Source: Bradyrhizobium aeschynomenes (GTDB lineage: Bacteria > Pseudomonadota > Alphaproteobacteria > Rhizobiales > Xanthobacteraceae). Taken from it: a stretch of DNA of 64,000 nt. The notes under the pieces were generated by a model that saw only the letters and a program-made list of their open reading frames with translations, was not told the DNA's origin and ran no database searches. The stretch covers positions 744,001-808,000 of the forward strand of contig NZ_JABFDM010000002.1 of NCBI RefSeq assembly GCF_013178945.1. Direction: 5' to 3'. The stretch's first letter is position 1. Each line of letters opens with the position of its first letter. Made by a program: the position numbers and the translations under genes. Positions 60,174 to 64,000 of the stretch are shown one piece after another.

Positions 60174-62303
60174 TCAGGCCGCGCGCACCGCTTCAAGGAA
60201 GTTTCCGACCTCGCGCTTGAGGCGATTGGAATCGCCGGCGAGCGATTTGGCCGATGACAGCACCTCGGCGGACGCCGAGCCGGTCTGCGCCGCGCCACGC
60301 TGCACGTCGGTGATGTTGGACGAGACCTGCTGGGTGCCGTGCGCGGCCTGCTGGACGTTGCGGGAGATTTCCTGCGTCGCGGCGCCCTGCTCCTCGACCG
60401 CGGCCGCAATGGCGGCGGCGATCTCGGCAAGACGCTCGATCGTCGAGCTGATCGCCTGGATCGCATTCACCGACTCCTGCGTCGCTGCCTGGACGCCGGA
60501 GATCTGCTGCGAGATCTCATCGGTGGCCTTGGCGGTCTGCTCGGCCAGCGCCTTCACCTCGGTCGCGACCACGGCGAAGCCGCGTCCGGCATCGCCGGCG
60601 CGCGCCGCCTCGATAGTGGCATTCAGCGCCAGCAGATTGGTCTGTCCGGCGATGCTGTTGATGAGCTCGACGACGTCGCCGATACGCGCCGCCGCCTGCG
60701 ACAGGTCGGCGACCCGGCCGTTGGTCTGGCGCACCTGCTGCACGGCATCGCCGGCCATGCGGGCCGAGGCCTGCACCTGACGGCTGATCTCGTGCACCGA
60801 AGAGGATAGCTCCTCGGTCGCGGAGGCCACCGACTGAACGTTGGCGGAGGCTTCCTCCGAAGCAGCCGCCACCACGGTGCTCAGCTCCTTCGAGCGATTG
60901 GCCGTATCCGTCAGCGTATCGGCCGAGGTTTCGAGGCCGGAGGCTGCCGACGACACGGTGTTGACGATGTCGGCGATGGTGGCTTCGAAATTGCGCGTCA
61001 GCGTATCCAGCCGGCGGGCGCGATCGATCTGCGCCTGCGCGTCGCGTTGCGCGGCCTCGTCGGACTCCTTCTTGGCGATCAGGGCATCCTTGAAGATCTT
61101 CAGCGCGCGCGCCATCGCACCGATCTCGTCCTTGCGGGTGTCGTTCGGAATGTCGGCGCTCAGCTCGCCATTGGCGAGGCGCAGGGTCACTCCGGTCAGA
61201 CCGACCAGCGGGCCGATGACGCCGCGCACGACGTTGAGGACTACGCCAACAGAGACGATGGCGACCAGAAGCAGGATGCCGAGGGCGCCGAACAGGCGCA
61301 GCCGCGCCGCCTCGATGGCCTGATCAACCGCCTGGTGCGCCGACTTCAGCGCCGCGTCGCGCAGCACGATCACGTTGTTCAGCATCGGCGTGGTCCAGCG
61401 GCCCCACTCCTCGGGGGTGACCGGCGAAGGTTGACCATCGCGCGCCGCGTTGACGATCTGACGATAGCGGCGCTCACCGTCGCCCATCAACGTCGAGCGG
61501 ACATGTTCGAGCGCAGAGCTGACGTCCGGATTGTCACGCACGCTGCGCGCAGCGAGCTCCATCTGCTGCCACAGCAGGGTCACCTGCCCGCTCTGTTCGG
61601 TGACCTCGGCGAGGCGTGCCGGCGTCCAGTTCAGGTTCTGGATGAAGAAGCGAAGAACCGCAGAGCGCGCCCCGTTCACCGTCCGCATCGCCTGCGACAG
61701 TTGCGCCAACTGGCCCGACTGAAGCAGGTTCTCGACGTCGCCACCGACGCGCGACAGCTCGATTGCGGTCTCGTCGATCGAGGCATTCAGCGCTTGGGCG
61801 GCACGCCCGAGGCCATCGATCGTTGCCGCCTGGATGTTGGCCGGACGCTGCGCTGCAGGCAGCCCCACGGCGCCGCGAGCCGCGGACCGGACGCCGCGAA
61901 GGGTCTGCTCGGCAGCGTCGATGTTGCTGGTTGCCAATCCCGCCGCCTTGGCGGATGACTTGGCCTGGCTGAGCAGGTCGTCGGTGCTCGCGATGGTCTT
62001 GTCGAGCTTGGCGGCATCGTCGGCCGAGGCGGGCGCCGGAGCAGCGAGCAGATTCCAGATATTCCGTTCAAGCGGGATCTGGGCGTTCACCTTCATTACC
62101 AGCTCGAATGCGTCGAGCACGCGTCTCGCCTGCTCGCGCTTGACCAGATCTCCCCACCCGCTCCATGCGAGCACAAATGCAAAGGCCATCGCGAACAAAC
62201 CGGTCAGCAAATTGCCGGCCAGGATCTTCCATTTGAGACTGACTACGCCGGCTTCCGACTGAAGTGTCTCGTTCTGCATTGTCGCGCGCTCAGACATGGC
62301 CAT
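60174..62303 (-). CDS. methyl-accepting chemotaxis protein
   Basis: A 709-residue membrane chemoreceptor. One membrane segment lies near residues 27-50 and a second near 335-355, enclosing a mostly helical periplasmic sensor region, followed by a HAMP domain and the long cytoplasmic signalling coil with the conserved tip around [20 protein letters not shown]. It signals through CheA/CheW to the flagellar motor. ATG at 62303 or 62297 are both possible. No chemotaxis operon is adjacent. The ligand is unknown. Confidence 0.95.
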   Translation of the reverse strand: MAMSERATMQNETLQSEAGVVSLKWKILAGNLLTGLFAMAFAFVLAWSGWGDLVKREQARRVLDAFELVMKVNAQIPLERNIWNLLAAPAPASADDAAKLDKTIASTDDLLSQAKSSAKAAGLATSNIDAAEQTLRGVRSAARGAVGLPAAQRPANIQAATIDGLGRAAQALNASIDETAIELSRVGGDVENLLQSGQLAQLSQAMRTVNGARSAVLRFFIQNLNWTPARLAEVTEQSGQVTLLWQQMELAARSVRDNPDVSSALEHVRSTLMGDGERRYRQIVNAARDGQPSPVTPEEWGRWTTPMLNNVIVLRDAALKSAHQAVDQAIEAARLRLFGALGILLLVAIVSVGVVLNVVRGVIGPLVGLTGVTLRLANGELSADIPNDTRKDEIGAMARALKIFKDALIAKKESDEAAQRDAQAQIDRARRLDTLTRNFEATIADIVNTVSSAASGLETSADTLTDTANRSKELSTVVAAASEEASANVQSVASATEELSSSVHEISRQVQASARMAGDAVQQVRQTNGRVADLSQAAARIGDVVELINSIAGQTNLLALNATIEAARAGDAGRGFAVVATEVKALAEQTAKATDEISQQISGVQAATQESVNAIQAISSTIERLAEIAAAIAAAVEEQGAATQEISRNVQQAAHGTQQVSSNITDVQRGAAQTGSASAEVLSSAKSLAGDSNRLKREVGNFLEAVRAA

Positions 62304-62540
62304 TCCCAATCAACACCGTTTCCGAGCGGTCACATTCGCGAGCAGGCGGCTCAGCTGCGCCAGCGCCCTCCGGCGACGTCCCACGCGGTCGGCAAATATG
62401 GATCGCGGCAATCGGCGCCGCCGCCTTAATGATTAAGAACGAACTACAACTAATCCCTTAAACCGAACGGATGCGAGCGGTATCGGGATGTAGGCCGATG
62501 GCACGATCGGATACGAATATGCGCTTGGAGCTGCGATCTG

Positions 62541-63695
62541 CTACTCGGCAGCCACCGCCGTCTCAAACGGCGGATCGTGCAGCACGACGCCGGACAGCGG
62601 GTCGAACTCGCCCGACCAGGGCATCCGATCCAGGACCGATTGAGTGTGCTGATAGCCCGCATCCCAACGCGCGGTGATGCCGCGCTCGGTGAAATCGATG
62701 TCCTTGGTATGACCCTCGCGCTCGAGCTGCGGTGCCAGAAGCCGGACGACGTGCATCCGTGTCTGACAGCCATAGCTGGCGAGATCGCGCACCGCCGGAT
62801 CGTTGCGCGCCGACTCCGGAAGACGCGCGGCCAATTGGTTGATGACGTGGCGCAACCGGTGCGTCTGCTGCTGCCGCGCGATGTGGCTGGCAATCCGGCT
62901 CGAATACTGCACGTCCTTGTGGCGATTGAACACCTCGGCCATCGTCGTCGGCTCGGCTCCCTCGGGATTCCACAGGTGCACGGCGAAGATCAGCGAGTCC
63001 TTGCGCGGATTGTCGTCGAAGACGACCTCTGTCGGCGTGTTCGACAGAATGCCGCCGTCCCAATACAGCTCGCCATCGATGCGAACGGCGGGAAAGGCAG
63101 GAGGCAGCGCGCCGGAAGCGAGGATATGGCGCACATCGAGCGTGCCGTCGCGGCTGTCGAAATAGCGCATCCGGCTGGTCCGGACATGCGCGGCTCCGAC
63201 GGTGAGGCGAAGCCCGCCTTCGTTCAACAAATCGAAGTCGACCAGCTCCTGAAGCGTCTCGCGCAGCGGCGTCGTCGAGTAGTAGCCGGCGTGCTCGGCC
63301 CCCAGCGGATAGGCCTCGCCGGCATGCGCCAGTGCGTTGGGACGGAAGAAGCCGGAAATTCCGTGCGTCACCGTGGTCCAGTAGGACAAGCGCTCGTTGA
63401 AATCCGGAAACGCCGTCCGCACCGTCCAGGCCGGCTTGCGGTGCATCCGCTTCCAGAACTCCCGCAACCGCGCCATGCGCTCCTGCACCGGACTGCCGGC
63501 GATCAGGGCGGCGTTGATGGCACCGATCGATGTCCCGATCACCCAATCCGGCTCGAGACCGGCTTCGTGCAGCGCCTGGTAGACACCGGCCTGATAAGAT
63601 CCGAGCGCCCCGCCGCCCTGCAGGACGAGAACCACTTGGCCGGGCAGTCCGCTGCGATCGGTCGTCGTCCGCATGGTGTCGCTGATCTCGGTCAT
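62541..63695 (-). CDS. patatin-like phospholipase family protein
   Basis: A 384-residue alpha/beta lipid acyl hydrolase. The oxyanion loop is LQGGGALGSYQAGV near residue 25, the nucleophile serine is in GTSIG near residue 55, and the catalytic aspartate is in the DGG of ELYWDGGILSNTP. ATG at 63695 has AGGAGG eight bases upstream. It lies downstream of a 3-hydroxybutyrate dehydrogenase gene, which suits a link to polyhydroxybutyrate or membrane lipid turnover. Substrate not known. Confidence 0.92.
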   Translation of the reverse strand: MTEISDTMRTTTDRSGLPGQVVLVLQGGGALGSYQAGVYQALHEAGLEPDWVIGTSIGAINAALIAGSPVQERMARLREFWKRMHRKPAWTVRTAFPDFNERLSYWTTVTHGISGFFRPNALAHAGEAYPLGAEHAGYYSTTPLRETLQELVDFDLLNEGGLRLTVGAAHVRTSRMRYFDSRDGTLDVRHILASGALPPAFPAVRIDGELYWDGGILSNTPTEVVFDDNPRKDSLIFAVHLWNPEGAEPTTMAEVFNRHKDVQYSSRIASHIARQQQTHRLRHVINQLAARLPESARNDPAVRDLASYGCQTRMHVVRLLAPQLEREGHTKDIDFTERGITARWDAGYQHTQSVLDRMPWSGEFDPLSGVVLHDPPFETAVAAE

Positions 63696-63764
63696 GTCTC
63701 GCCTCCTGCCTGCGCGATGTCTTGTTGTGCTTCGCAACGTCCGCGTGGTTGTTACGCCGCGGCG

Positions 63765-64000
63765 TTAATGCGCCGTCCAGCCACCGTCGACCGGCAGGGC
63801 GATACCGGTGATCGATGCTGCGGCCTCACTCGCCAAGAACACGCTGAGCGCGCCGATCTCCTCCACCGTCGCAAAGCGCTTGTTGGGCTGCTGCGCCAGC
63901 AGGACGTCGCGGATGACCTGATCGCGGGAGATGCCGTGCGCCCTCGCCTGCCCGTCGATCTGCGCCTCCACCAGCGGGGTGTAGACATAGCCCGGACAGA
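63765..64000 (-). CDS. bdhA: 3-hydroxybutyrate dehydrogenase, C-terminal part (start outside window)
   Basis: The last 77 residues of a short-chain dehydrogenase, open to the right edge of the window. CPGYVYTPLVEAQIDGQ, NKRFATVEEIGALSVFL and SITGIALPVDGGWTAH match the end of NAD-dependent 3-hydroxybutyrate dehydrogenases, which oxidise 3-hydroxybutyrate to acetoacetate. The gene is upstream of the patatin gene, 69 bases away, and may be co-transcribed. The active-site residues lie outside the window. Confidence 0.85.
   Translation of the reverse strand, partial: CPGYVYTPLVEAQIDGQARAHGISRDQVIRDVLLAQQPNKRFATVEEIGALSVFLASEAAASITGIALPVDGGWTAH

Noticed and set aside
1..64000. CRISPR arrays, insertion sequences, prophage genes, tRNA and rRNA genes
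   Set aside because: None was found by reading. The repeats are interspersed palindromes without regular spacing, no transposase or integrase is encoded, and no cloverleaf or rRNA segment was recognised.

Overview
The window is chromosomal DNA of a high-GC alphaproteobacterium, most probably a Bradyrhizobium and more specifically one of the photosynthetic, Aeschynomene-type bradyrhizobia. The evidence is: (1) a gene closely resembling bciA, the divinyl chlorophyllide 8-vinyl reductase of bacteriochlorophyll synthesis; (2) a nitrate assimilation cluster with the haemoglobin-flavoprotein-nitrate reductase order known from Bradyrhizobium; (3) two FixK/FNR-type boxes of the form TTGAT-N4-ATCAA; and (4) many short palindromic intergenic repeats. 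The assignment is inferred from gene content, because no rRNA or tRNA is present.

Layout. 1-6156 (+): gamma-glutamyltransferase, a DUF1028 protein and three parts of a peptide-type ABC importer. 6388-11464 (-): a TetR-controlled RND efflux pump with a palindromic operator. 11720-12940 (+): a cytochrome P450. 12941-14081: non-coding, full of repeats, including copy 1 of a structured ~355 bp element. 14082-15074 (-): bciA. 15514-17618 (-): a VOC protein and a Glu/Leu-type dehydrogenase. 17816-19646 (+): two PfkB-family sugar kinases. 19643-27048: ferredoxin reductase, enoyl-CoA hydratase, and a sugar-acid set (IlvD/Edd dehydratase, uronate-dehydrogenase-like enzyme, SMP-30 lactonase, aldehyde dehydrogenase). 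27538-30527: a single-chain 2-oxoacid dehydrogenase E1 divergent from an Lrp/AsnC regulator. 30528-31968: repeats, an inverted copy 2 of the structured element, then two FixK boxes. 31969-34464 (+): a membrane Fe-S protein and a 2Fe-2S/flavin reductase, probably induced by low oxygen. 34669-37943 (-): a FAH-family protein, a DMT exporter and an aldo/keto reductase. 38075-45613 (-): nrtABC, haemoglobin, flavoprotein and nitrate reductase. 45944-50784: intradiol dioxygenase, beta-lactamase-fold hydrolase, HWE histidine kinase and CcdA. 51131-53529: a two-gene small-protein unit, a LysR regulator and an XRE regulator. 53879-58365: enoyl-CoA hydratase, an isopropylmalate-dehydrogenase relative, a zinc alcohol dehydrogenase and a CaiB-type CoA transferase. 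58584-64000: glycogen synthase, a chemoreceptor, a patatin and the 3' end of a 3-hydroxybutyrate dehydrogenase gene.

How the genes work together. The most coherent unit is the nitrate operon. It couples an ABC nitrate importer to a nitrate reductase whose electrons probably come from the flavoprotein, while the flavoprotein and haemoglobin together could remove nitric oxide. The most intriguing is the pair downstream of the tandem FixK boxes. It looks like an NAD(P)H-to-membrane Fe-S electron-transfer module made only when oxygen is low, and its acceptor is unknown. The sugar-acid genes would fit a non-phosphorylative oxidation route. Most other genes are ordinary catabolic, transport and sensing functions. 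No insertion sequence, CRISPR array, tRNA, rRNA or prophage was seen.
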